Shown in pieces: positions 8,527 through 16,529 of a DNA stretch of 64,000 bases. The notes beneath the pieces are model-generated. The model searched no databases. It saw nothing but the letters and a program-made list of their open reading frames with translations, and had not been told where the DNA came from. Every line of letters starts with the position of its first letter. The first letter of the stretch is position 1. Source of the DNA: Bacillota bacterium (GTDB taxonomy: Bacteria > Bacillota > Desulfitobacteriia > Desulfitobacteriales > JAJXUE01); assembly GCA_021783135.1 (NCBI GenBank), contig JAJXUE010000002.1, positions 36,625-100,624 of the forward strand. Direction: 5' to 3'. Made by a program: the position numbers and the translations under genes.

Positions 8527-9612
8527 TTAGCGCAACCAATTTCCTAACACAATGCGAGCAACGGTGTCACTCACGTTATGCGCTAAATATTCCTGTGGCG
8601 GCTGCCAGCGACCATTTTGCAAGAGAGCAACTTTGACGGCATTCAAGATGGCATCCGGCTCGCACCCGGCGATAAAGTTACTGCCGGCCTCCAAGGTTTC
8701 CGGTCGTTCAGTAACATCGCGCAAGGTAACATTGGGTACGCCGTAAATACAGCATTCTTCTTGCACCGTACCACTGTCGCTTAAAACACAGAGGGCATTT
8801 TGCTCTAACTTTACAAAGTCGAACAATCCAACCGGCTCAATTGCTTTAATGCCTTCCCCTTCCATGCTTTTACTTTGTTTATTAAGTTGGGAGCGGGTAC
8901 GGGGGTGAAGACTGCAAATTAAAGGAACTTTATAGGCTTGATACAGCCTGTTAAATGCCGCAATAAACTTGGTCAGCCGCTCTGCCACATCCACGTTTTC
9001 TGCGCGATGCAAGGTTATGAGCAAGTACTTCTTGCTATCCACACCCAACTGATGCAAAATATCACTTTGTTCAATCTGCGGCGCATGGTGTTCAAGCACT
9101 TCAAGGATGGGGTTACCTGTGACGTAAACCCGACGACCCGGAATACCCTCTGCCAAAAGATTAGCCCGGCTGCGCTCTGTATATGGCAGTAAAATATCGC
9201 TGCTGTGGTCGACAATACGCCGGTTAACTTCCTCCGGTACACGGTCATCATAACAGCGGTTGCCGGCTTCCATATGGAATACGGGAATGCCCATCCGCTT
9301 GGCAACTATGGCACAAAGAGCACTGTTGGTATCCCCAAGAATCAGCAGGCGATCAGGTCTTTCTTTAAGCATCACCTTTTCGCACTCTTCCAGGATTCTG
9401 CCCACTTGTCCCATTAAACTATCTGCTTTACTCTCCAACACGTAATCGGGCAACCGTAGTTGCAGTTGTTCAAAGAATATCTCATTTAAAGTGCGGTCAT
9501 AGTTTTGCCCGGTGTGCACTACCACATGTTCGCATAAATTGTCCAGAAGAGGAATAATCCTGCTTAAGCGGATAATTTCCGGACGAGTACCTAAGACTGT
9601 CATAATTTTCAT
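8527..9612 (-). CDS. Non-hydrolysing UDP-N-acetylhexosamine 2-epimerase
   Basis: The 361-residue protein belongs to the WecB/CapG/WbvD group of UDP-GlcNAc 2-epimerases. Visible family marks are VLGTRPEIIRLS at the N-terminus, VVHTGQNYD, LGDTNSALCA, HMEAGNRCYDDRVPEEVNRR, LITLHRAENV and SDSGTVQEECCIYGVP. The reaction inverts C2 of a UDP-HexNAc. Its start overlaps the upstream CapE-like dehydratase gene by four bases, and the RmlD-like reductase precedes that. This dehydratase-reductase-epimerase trio is the known route to UDP-2-acetamido-2,6-dideoxy-L-hexoses. I read it as the C2 epimerisation step of that route rather than ManNAc supply, because of the operon context. Confidence 0.85.
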   Translation of the reverse strand: MKIMTVLGTRPEIIRLSRIIPLLDNLCEHVVVHTGQNYDRTLNEIFFEQLQLRLPDYVLESKADSLMGQVGRILEECEKVMLKERPDRLLILGDTNSALCAIVAKRMGIPVFHMEAGNRCYDDRVPEEVNRRIVDHSSDILLPYTERSRANLLAEGIPGRRVYVTGNPILEVLEHHAPQIEQSDILHQLGVDSKKYLLITLHRAENVDVAERLTKFIAAFNRLYQAYKVPLICSLHPRTRSQLNKQSKSMEGEGIKAIEPVGLFDFVKLEQNALCVLSDSGTVQEECCIYGVPNVTLRDVTERPETLEAGSNFIAGCEPDAILNAVKVALLQNGRWQPPQEYLAHNVSDTVARIVLGNWLR

Positions 9613-10673
9613 CGTAGAAACTCACCTTCTTCTTTTAGTTCCTGACCAATTAATAAATTAAACCGGCGCAGGTAGTCGAAGGTTTGTTCCAAGGTCATCA
9701 AGGAGTCGGCAGAGCTGTATTCCTTGGTTAAAGCAGGGTCGCCTTCATGTTCCGTCACTAACTCCGGCAGCATCGCTTTAATGGCATAATAGTCACCCCG
9801 ATCATAGGTGCGCCATGCTTCCTCGTCCGAAACCATGATTTCATGTATCTTTTCCCCCGGTCGAATACCGGTTACAACTAGCTCAATGTCGCGATCTTCA
9901 ATCAGGGCGCGTGCAACATCCATCATGCACGACGCCGGAACACGCGGCACGAACGTTTCGCCGGGTTTGGCATGTTCAATCGCCGCAAAAATTGTATCCA
10001 CCGCATATTCCAACGGCAACAAGAAGCGAGTCATGTCTTCAGTCGTAATGGTTACAGGTCCGCCATGCTTAATTTGTTCGTGGAACAAGGGAATAACCGA
10101 GCCTCTGGAGGCTAAAACGTTACCGTAACGCACACAAATGAACCTAGTCTGTGGTGCGTTGATGTTAGCCCCGATAAAGATCCGCTCCATCATGGCTTTG
10201 GTCATACCCATGACATTTACTGGTTTACAAGCTTTGTCCGTCGAAACACCCACCACAGTTTCAATGTCGAGACCATTTTCACGAATCGCTCGGACGATAT
10301 TTTCCGCCCCGGTGACGTTAGTTTGAACTGCTTCATATGGGAAGTATTCGCAAGAAGGGACTTGTTTTAGGGCCGCAGCACTGATCACGATATCGGCACC
10401 TTTTAAGACGGAACAAACCGAGTGGTAGTCGCGCACATCCCCAATTCGAAATTCCAGTAAGCGCCGGAAATTGTTATAAATAAGTTCATCAGTGGCCTTG
10501 TACTTTTCTTGATACTCCATGCGCATAAAGTGTTGCTTAGCCTCATCGCGGGAGAAGATAATAATTTTTTTTGGGTTGCCCATTTGACCTGACAGCAGGC
10601 GTCTGGTAAGCACCTTGCCAAGAGAACCGGTCCCACCGGTAACTACGATTACTTTATTGTCAAACAGCGACAT
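9609..10673 (-). CDS. UDP-N-acetylglucosamine 4,6-dehydratase/5-epimerase (CapE/WbvB-like)
   Basis: This 354-residue short-chain dehydrogenase begins VIVVTGGTGSLGKVLTRRLL, the NAD(P)-binding GxxGxxG loop of the polysaccharide biosynthesis (Polysacc_synt_2) family. It continues with IIIFSRDEAKQHFMR and GVSTDKACKPVNVMGMTKAMME, the modified SxnK/YxxxK-type active site in which Met replaces Tyr. That replacement is characteristic of the inverting enzymes (FlaA1/CapE/WbvB). It should convert UDP-GlcNAc to a UDP-4-keto-6-deoxy-HexNAc with C5 inversion. An AAAGGGGG site precedes the ATG. It is followed by the epimerase with a four-base overlap and preceded by an RmlD-like reductase, completing a UDP-L-6-deoxy-HexNAc pathway. 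Confidence 0.85.
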   Translation of the reverse strand: MSLFDNKVIVVTGGTGSLGKVLTRRLLSGQMGNPKKIIIFSRDEAKQHFMRMEYQEKYKATDELIYNNFRRLLEFRIGDVRDYHSVCSVLKGADIVISAAALKQVPSCEYFPYEAVQTNVTGAENIVRAIRENGLDIETVVGVSTDKACKPVNVMGMTKAMMERIFIGANINAPQTRFICVRYGNVLASRGSVIPLFHEQIKHGGPVTITTEDMTRFLLPLEYAVDTIFAAIEHAKPGETFVPRVPASCMMDVARALIEDRDIELVVTGIRPGEKIHEIMVSDEEAWRTYDRGDYYAIKAMLPELVTEHEGDPALTKEYSSADSLMTLEQTFDYLRRFNLLIGQELKEEGEFLR

Positions 10674-10700
10674 ATGATTACCCCCTTTGTTTATGTCTCT

Positions 10701-11585
10701 TTATTTTTGCTTGTAGTTAAAACTTAAGAACTCCTGATGCATAGCCGCAACCAGTTGCGGCCAAGACGGTGGGTGATAGCCGGTTGCTTCCCTAAAGCGA
10801 CTGGAGTCTAGGGAACGGTCCAAACAGAAATCAGCATCTGGTTCGATCTCAATATTCTTAGCGTAGACATTACCAACTATTTTCAAGAGTTCATACTTGT
10901 TAATCGGGTCGGAGGAAACTTGCCACAAACCGTGTAATTCCGGTTTTGGCAGCACATACCGGTCAATAATTGCTGCTATTTCCACGGTGGGAAAACCGGT
11001 GTAAATTGCTTTGGTAAAACCCCTTATTTTACCGGACTGTGCTAGAAACCAGTCGATTAAACCAAAACTGCTTTTTAATTCATGCCCTATAATCGAAGTG
11101 CGCAAGGTGATTGTATGCGGATAAGCAACCTCACCTAAGAATTTTGTCCTGCCGTATAAGTCGGTAGCATTGGACTCATCAGCTTCCGTATAGTTTCCCT
11201 TAACTCCGTCAAATACACAATCCGTGCTAATGTGAATCATCCTGGCTCCGGCAGCCTGACAAAGCTTAGCTATGCGGTGCGGCAGTAAAGCGTTAGTGTT
11301 AATAGTGGTAATGGGATCTTGGGCTGATGGCAACTGCTTGATTATGCCGATGCAGTTAATTACAACATCAGGTTTAGTTTCAGCGATAGCACGAATAACA
11401 GTATCAAAATTGTCCACGTCCACATTACCAATGATATTAGACATAAGTTCAGGCGCAAAAAACTGCTCCAAGCCTGACATACTGCGCGCCGTTGCATAAA
11501 CTTCATGCCCTGACGCCGCAAGCCGCGCCAACAAAGTGTGCCCCAACATACCGGTGGCGCCGAGAATTAATATCCTATCTCCCAT
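10701..11585 (-). CDS. RmlD-like NDP-4-keto-6-deoxysugar reductase
   Basis: The 294-residue SDR protein begins ILILGATGMLGHTLLARLAASG and contains the RmlD-type core INCIGIIKQLPSAQDP, HISTDCVFDGVKGNYTEAD and YGRTKFLGEV (catalytic YxxxK). The start is taken at the ATG at 11585, overlapping the upstream glycosyltransferase stop by 11 bases; the track start at 11615 is less convincing. There is no C-terminal cupin domain, so it resembles WbvR more than CapF. Placed next to a CapE/WbvB-like dehydratase and a 2-epimerase, its likely job is C4 reduction of UDP-4-keto-6-deoxy-L-HexNAc. A dTDP-rhamnose role is less likely because RmlA, RmlB and RmlC are not nearby. Confidence 0.8.
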   Translation of the reverse strand: MGDRILILGATGMLGHTLLARLAASGHEVYATARSMSGLEQFFAPELMSNIIGNVDVDNFDTVIRAIAETKPDVVINCIGIIKQLPSAQDPITTINTNALLPHRIAKLCQAAGARMIHISTDCVFDGVKGNYTEADESNATDLYGRTKFLGEVAYPHTITLRTSIIGHELKSSFGLIDWFLAQSGKIRGFTKAIYTGFPTVEIAAIIDRYVLPKPELHGLWQVSSDPINKYELLKIVGNVYAKNIEIEPDADFCLDRSLDSSRFREATGYHPPSWPQLVAAMHQEFLSFNYKQK

Positions 11586-12816
11586 TGATACCAGCCTTTC
11601 TGCGCGCAATAACATCTGTATACAGCGCTAATATTCGATCGACGTGGGTGTTTACATCGTAATGTTCGCGGGCTAACGCGAGGGCCTGTTCTCCGATTTG
11701 CCTTCTTGCGTCAGGATTATTAATTAAATTTTCCAATTCAGCACATAGGGCAGCCGCATCTCCTTTGGGTACTGCTACTCCACCCTCAGGAGCAAATGTG
11801 ACCTCAGGCAAAGCAGTTCCTTCAAACGTTATTACGGGCTTACCGCACGCCATTGCCTCAATTGCCATCATGCCAAAGGCTTCTCCCATTGAAGGCATAA
11901 GGAAAACATCACTCGCATTATACGCTTGTACAGTCAATGCGTCATCATTTACCCAACCCAAATCTATTATCTGATATTTGCCGCGAAACTCGTCAGCTAA
12001 TCCACGAACATTGAACGTAAGCAGACAAACTGGTTGCTTAACTTCAAGTTTACGTAGGCATTCTTTAATAAAAGAAAGACCTTTAAACTCACCTTCTACC
12101 GCTCTAAACGTTACAACAATGCTACCTGGAAATATGCCCAACCTTTGCTTAGCGTCCTCATTGTCCATTGGTTTAAACTTATTTAAATCGATACCAAAAG
12201 GTATAAGGTGTAAACGGTGTTCCGCCAATAATGGGCTGGCCTGAGCTAGTTTCAACATCCACTTCGATGCCAACACAATATCCACCGGAGAATGTTTATA
12301 TAAGAATTTTTTCATCCGCCACATGCCTGCTGTGGTATCCCTGCGTATTGGAAACAGTGTATTGAGATCGGGACATTTACCGCATCCTGTCTTCCATTTT
12401 TCACAACTGAAAGGGTGAACACAGTGGCCGGTAAGAGCCCAGGGATCATGTAAAGTCCATACGCTGGGTTTTAGATGAGTCAACCACGGAAAACTGGCAA
12501 TACTAAAATAACCACTATGTATAAGATGATAATGAACTAAATCTGCTGACCTAAACCGTCTATTAAACGGTAACTGCCAAGAAAAAGGGTAAAGTAAAGA
12601 TTGAATAGACATGGCGTTCTCGGCAAGCGATGCAACTCCTGATATTAGTCGCCGGGCTTTACCGTCAGCTAACTTCCAGGTTAGTTCGTCATCTGAATCT
12701 TTTTTAAGCACACAGTTTTGCGACTCAATCCCACGTAACAGAAGTTGTTTATGGAGGTCATGTCCATTAAATCTAGTGCCCATTAAGTCTGTGTACCCTA
12801 GTTGCAAAGTCCGCAT
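11575..12816 (-). CDS. Glycosyltransferase family 4
   Basis: The GT-B fold enzyme has about 413 residues from the ATG at 12816, which has a GGAGTG site; the track ATG at 12837 lacks one. The C-terminal donor domain is typical of GT4: IIDLGWVNDDALTVQAYNASDVFLMPSMGEAFG, then AMACGKPVITFEGTALPEV with the E-x7-E-like nucleotide-sugar pocket. The N-terminal domain has WTLHDPWALTGHCVHP and a Cys-rich stretch CEKWKTGCGKCPDL, seen in a GT4 subgroup. Substrates are unknown. It lies 13 bases after another glycosyltransferase gene and overlaps the RmlD-like gene. Confidence 0.88.
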   Translation of the reverse strand: MRTLQLGYTDLMGTRFNGHDLHKQLLLRGIESQNCVLKKDSDDELTWKLADGKARRLISGVASLAENAMSIQSLLYPFSWQLPFNRRFRSADLVHYHLIHSGYFSIASFPWLTHLKPSVWTLHDPWALTGHCVHPFSCEKWKTGCGKCPDLNTLFPIRRDTTAGMWRMKKFLYKHSPVDIVLASKWMLKLAQASPLLAEHRLHLIPFGIDLNKFKPMDNEDAKQRLGIFPGSIVVTFRAVEGEFKGLSFIKECLRKLEVKQPVCLLTFNVRGLADEFRGKYQIIDLGWVNDDALTVQAYNASDVFLMPSMGEAFGMMAIEAMACGKPVITFEGTALPEVTFAPEGGVAVPKGDAAALCAELENLINNPDARRQIGEQALALAREHYDVNTHVDRILALYTDVIARRKAGINGR

Positions 12817-12829
12817 TACTTTCACTCCA

Positions 12830-14056
12830 TTATTCATTTGTACTTAACGGGACTAGAAAATCAGCAGAAACTTGTAAAAAATCAGCTAAACTTTGTCGCA
12901 TTGAAGAGAGGGAAAGATATTTTTCAAACGCTTGTGACCCTTTAAAGGCAACATTCACATATAGATTGTTGTCACTAAGTAGCAAGCTGAGTTTCGCTAT
13001 GATTTCTTCCTTTTGTAGCGAGCAACAGCATACTGCAGCTCTGTTTTCTTTGAGGAAACGAGCGGGCGATGCATATTCTGGGCCGTGAAAAAAAACAGGA
13101 CGTCCCGCCGCTAAGTATGTAGTTAATTTAGATGGAAAACTCAAACGTGATTCCGTTTCGAATTGCTTACTAAACCAATATGGACAGTATAAAACATCCA
13201 TCTCACTCATCAACTTAATTGTGTCCTGTTGGGTTGCCCAGCCTAGAAATTCAACATTCATCAGGGCATTTGCTTCTACGTTAAGCCTTCGCCCTAAAAT
13301 TCTTATTTTAATATTTTTACCCTCTATTTTCCAATTGACAGAATCAAGAGCCGCAACCAATGCCATCCATTCTTCCGAGGCATATATTTGCCCCGCTATG
13401 CCAATGGTAAATTCTTTACCGCAATTAAGTCCCTGGGCAGGTTGTAGGGCTAAACTTGTATTAAGACTGGGAATTAGCGGTATAGACCTTACACCATAAT
13501 CATGTTGATATCTCTCGGCCATTGCCCAAGAGGCTGCAGCACATGTCGCACTGTGCCGTATCGCTCGTTCAAATTCACGTACTACTTGAGATTGGGTGAA
13601 TTTATCTACGCCATTTTCCCTTAACCACCAATAGGGAGGATCCCACACTTCTGTTAACAACGGAACTCCTAAGCCTTTAGCAACAGGTCGCGCCAATCTG
13701 ATCATAGTCTGTCCCTCAAGGACACACCAAACCATGTCAACTCCCAATGATTTACCTAATTTGATAGCTTTATTAACGATTTTTCTATGTTCAACTTTCG
13801 CATAGGTATTTTCCATAAATAGAGATATTGCTGTACTTAAGATGGATGGAGAGAATAACCAAGTTTCCCTCGGTCGATTAAAATATTCAAGCGGAACCCA
13901 GTCTAGATCATCCGAAACCTGCGGCTTAAGATATGGATTAACAACAGCAAAACAAGCTACTGACCCTTGCGGCAGAAACCTGCACAACTGATCCAATACT
14001 AATCCTGCTGTATAGTTTTTACACGGCGGCATTCCCGTCAATAGTAGTATCTTCAT
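12830..14056 (-). CDS. Glycosyltransferase, GT-B fold
   Basis: This 408-residue protein begins MKILLLTGMPPCKNYTAG, an N-terminal Rossmann edge, and ends in a GT4-like C-terminal domain. That domain has IGIAGQIYASEEWMALVAAL, a region reading DVLYCPYWFSKQFETESRLSF, and SKLTTYLAAGRPVFFHGP. An AGAGGAG site precedes the ATG. The DNA is visibly more AT-rich than the sugar-nucleotide genes around it, as is common for glycosyltransferases acquired by exchange; no value was computed. Donor and acceptor are unknown. It is part of the continuous polysaccharide operon. Confidence 0.8.
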   Translation of the reverse strand: MKILLLTGMPPCKNYTAGLVLDQLCRFLPQGSVACFAVVNPYLKPQVSDDLDWVPLEYFNRPRETWLFSPSILSTAISLFMENTYAKVEHRKIVNKAIKLGKSLGVDMVWCVLEGQTMIRLARPVAKGLGVPLLTEVWDPPYWWLRENGVDKFTQSQVVREFERAIRHSATCAAASWAMAERYQHDYGVRSIPLIPSLNTSLALQPAQGLNCGKEFTIGIAGQIYASEEWMALVAALDSVNWKIEGKNIKIRILGRRLNVEANALMNVEFLGWATQQDTIKLMSEMDVLYCPYWFSKQFETESRLSFPSKLTTYLAAGRPVFFHGPEYASPARFLKENRAAVCCCSLQKEEIIAKLSLLLSDNNLYVNVAFKGSQAFEKYLSLSSMRQSLADFLQVSADFLVPLSTNE

Positions 14057-14096
14057 TGCGAAACTCCTCTAGTCTCTTTTGCTTACCGAACCACGT

Positions 14097-15293
14097 TCAA
14101 TTATTATTCAACAACTTGATAAATTGTTGAGCAACAATGTTAACATCAAATTCCTGTTCCGCGACTTCTCGCGCTCGCCGTGCCAAATTCTCCTTCAATG
14201 TATCATCTAAAATTATTCGCTCAAGTGCAATCTGAACTGCAGTTGAATCATCCTCGTTTACAACGACCCCGCATTCGTTTTTCTCAAAAAACCAACTTAA
14301 AAATGAATCAGGCGGTGCGTGCACTAGGATGGGCTTGCCCATAGCAAGATATTCCCCTGTTTTACCAGGTGCTGACGTTTTTATTACCTCATTAATAGCT
14401 GATTTAAAAGCCAAAGGAAGAAACAAAATGTCTGCCTGTCGGAGTACTTTAGGTACTTCTGCACCCGCAATATGTCCATGATATACAACCATCTCGCCAA
14501 TAACACCGTTTTCAACAAGTTTTGCCTTTGGCTGAGAGGTATAAAGGTGCAATTTTATCGTCTTATGTTCTACATTACGAATTGCAGCTATAATATTGCG
14601 AAATGCGTCATAATGAGCATGGTAAATGGAACCAGTATAAACAATGTTAACTTCTCCTGTATTAAATATCTTGGGTTCTTGATCCAATTCTGACAAATTA
14701 GGTAGGATTGTAGGATTTCTGAGAATTTCACTGTCAACACCGTAGCGGAGTAGGTATTCGTTCCGCATATTTTCATTGGGAACAATAACCGTATGCGCGC
14801 CTTTTATTATTTTCGGTTCAAGCAACTTGGCTGCAGTACGCTCTAAACCTATCCACTGGTAGGCATAATCATCAAAAACATATGGTATAAGTAATATTTT
14901 GGTCCATTTAGTTGCCAAGTAAGCAGCCGGGAGGTCAGCAAAATCGCCTGTACACGCCACTAAAACCTCACATCTTTCCATCCTTATAAGCGCGACAAGT
15001 TGCTTAGCACGTGAAATTATAGTTATTGTCATATTTATCGCATTGCGAAGCTTGAATAAATTCCAGCGTGTTGGCCTAGATAATTGATAAGGTGGTTTAA
15101 AAACAATATAGTTTCCTGGGAGACAGCTGGATTCTGTGCTCGAACAGCAATCATACTTTACCGATGAAATCAAACAGTATGCTGCCGAATTTAGTTTTTG
15201 CAATAAACGGTATAATACTATCGCCTGACCGGATGGATCCGGTGGCAATGCGTGTGATAGTATGGCCATTTTTTTTAACGCAGTTTCCACCAT
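14097..15293 (-). CDS. Glycosyltransferase family 4
   Basis: The protein has about 398 residues from the ATG at 15293, which has an AGAAGGA site; the track start at 15317 is a TTG without one. The N-terminal acceptor domain starts AILSHALPPDPSGQAIVLYRLL. The C-terminal donor domain contains NIVYTGSIYHAHYDAFRNI, VVYHGHIAGAEVPKVLRQADILFLPLAF and SAPGKTGEYLAMGKPILVHAPP, with the conserved acidic EYLA segment. Substrate is unknown. It belongs to a block of AT-rich transferase genes between the sugar-nucleotide genes and the Wzt/Wzm exporter, so it probably builds the repeat unit of the exported glycan. Confidence 0.86.
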   Translation of the reverse strand: MVETALKKMAILSHALPPDPSGQAIVLYRLLQKLNSAAYCLISSVKYDCCSSTESSCLPGNYIVFKPPYQLSRPTRWNLFKLRNAINMTITIISRAKQLVALIRMERCEVLVACTGDFADLPAAYLATKWTKILLIPYVFDDYAYQWIGLERTAAKLLEPKIIKGAHTVIVPNENMRNEYLLRYGVDSEILRNPTILPNLSELDQEPKIFNTGEVNIVYTGSIYHAHYDAFRNIIAAIRNVEHKTIKLHLYTSQPKAKLVENGVIGEMVVYHGHIAGAEVPKVLRQADILFLPLAFKSAINEVIKTSAPGKTGEYLAMGKPILVHAPPDSFLSWFFEKNECGVVVNEDDSTAVQIALERIILDDTLKENLARRAREVAEQEFDVNIVAQQFIKLLNNN

Positions 15294-15344
15294 AGTGTAT
15301 CCTTCTTCATTTAACAATTTCTTGCAATATTTTACGATTCATGT

Positions 15345-16508
15345 TTAGACCTTTTTATATGCCCCAATCACTTGCGGTTGCACGAACGGATAATCAATCC
15401 GCGTCCTAAGCATTTCTAGGTTATGTTGAGCCGCTTGGTCGACAAGCTCGTCATCATTCAGGGCACGCTTCAGTGCATTGGCAAACCCTACCGCATCTTC
15501 CGGTTGCGCCAGAAACCCGTTCACGCCCCCTTCAATCCACTCTGCCGTAGACACAGTGTCCGATTGAATGGGGAATGAACCCATTACCATGGCCTCGAGC
15601 ATGGAATTAGGTGTCCCGTCACTAATGCTTGACGCCAGTGATACTCGTGCCTCGCCAAATAGTTTTAGCATCGCCTCGTGGGGACTATAAGGCATAATTT
15701 CCAACTCCACTTGCATTGCTTGCAATGTTTTGGTGGCAAAATCGATAAGCTCTTGACTTCCCGGCAAGTAAATCACGATCTTATACCCTTGTAATTCTGC
15801 GGCGCATAATGCAAGCGCTTGGATGATGGTAAACGGACGATAAACCCATCCGTCATATCCCTTAACCACAATGCTGCGTCTTTGTGAGGGCCTCACACGG
15901 GAGGTAAGCTGCAGCATGTCGTCGATTTTGAAGCCTCCGACGCCGGGAAATACCCCCAATAATTCACCCGTAAAGCCATATTTATGGGCAAGCTCCACAT
16001 CACGCTGACAGTCAGTAAATAAATAGTCACAGTTTGCCAGGACTTGCTTAATTCGCTCCATGTGATCCGGCAGGTATTGAAAATAGTAAATGTCACTGCC
16101 CCAACAGGAATAGATCCAAGTCGGTAACCTTTTTAGCCATGCCTTAGCCTCATAGGTCAGATATGCCGCATGCTGCATTTCTAGTGAGTGAACAACATCA
16201 GGTTTAATCTTTTTAATTAAACGCGCCAGCCAGTAGGCACGGTTTTCCGTAAACGGCAAAAGCTTGGCGACAAGCTTGCGCAACCGTGTACCCTGGCGCA
16301 ATGGGTATAAATTATAGGCTTCTGCCATGCGATTTGCCGGCAAACTAGGATTATTAACAAAGTAAACTTGTACATTGGACAAATCTACATGTGGCAAATC
16401 ATAATCATAAACTGCAAAAAGGTGTATATCCCAGCCTTGATCAGCCAGTTGACTAATCCAACGTGCCGTATGCACACTATTATGCATGGCGACAAACAAT
16501 ATTTTCAT
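15345..16508 (-). CDS. Glycosyltransferase family 4
   Basis: The GT-B enzyme has about 387 residues from the ATG at 16508, which has a GGAAGG site. The N-terminus MKILFVAMHNSVHTARWISQ and the segment WIYSCWGSDIYYFQYLPDH are typical of GT4 proteins from surface polysaccharide loci. The donor domain has IMPYSPHEAMLKLFGEARVSLASSISDGTPNSMLEAMVMGSFPIQSDT with the E-x7-E pocket. Its base composition is closer to the sugar-nucleotide genes than to the two upstream-mapped AT-rich transferases. It follows the capsule-type transferase gene by about 20 bases and is presumably co-transcribed. Donor and acceptor cannot be assigned. Confidence 0.88.
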   Translation of the reverse strand: MKILFVAMHNSVHTARWISQLADQGWDIHLFAVYDYDLPHVDLSNVQVYFVNNPSLPANRMAEAYNLYPLRQGTRLRKLVAKLLPFTENRAYWLARLIKKIKPDVVHSLEMQHAAYLTYEAKAWLKRLPTWIYSCWGSDIYYFQYLPDHMERIKQVLANCDYLFTDCQRDVELAHKYGFTGELLGVFPGVGGFKIDDMLQLTSRVRPSQRRSIVVKGYDGWVYRPFTIIQALALCAAELQGYKIVIYLPGSQELIDFATKTLQAMQVELEIMPYSPHEAMLKLFGEARVSLASSISDGTPNSMLEAMVMGSFPIQSDTVSTAEWIEGGVNGFLAQPEDAVGFANALKRALNDDELVDQAAQHNLEMLRTRIDYPFVQPQVIGAYKKV

Positions 16509-16529
16509 TGTATTAAAGCCTTCCACGAC

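Noticed and set aside
10701-11585. dTDP-L-rhamnose pathway
   Set aside because: Only an RmlD-like reductase is present; RmlA, RmlB and RmlC are absent and the neighbours are UDP-HexNAc enzymes.
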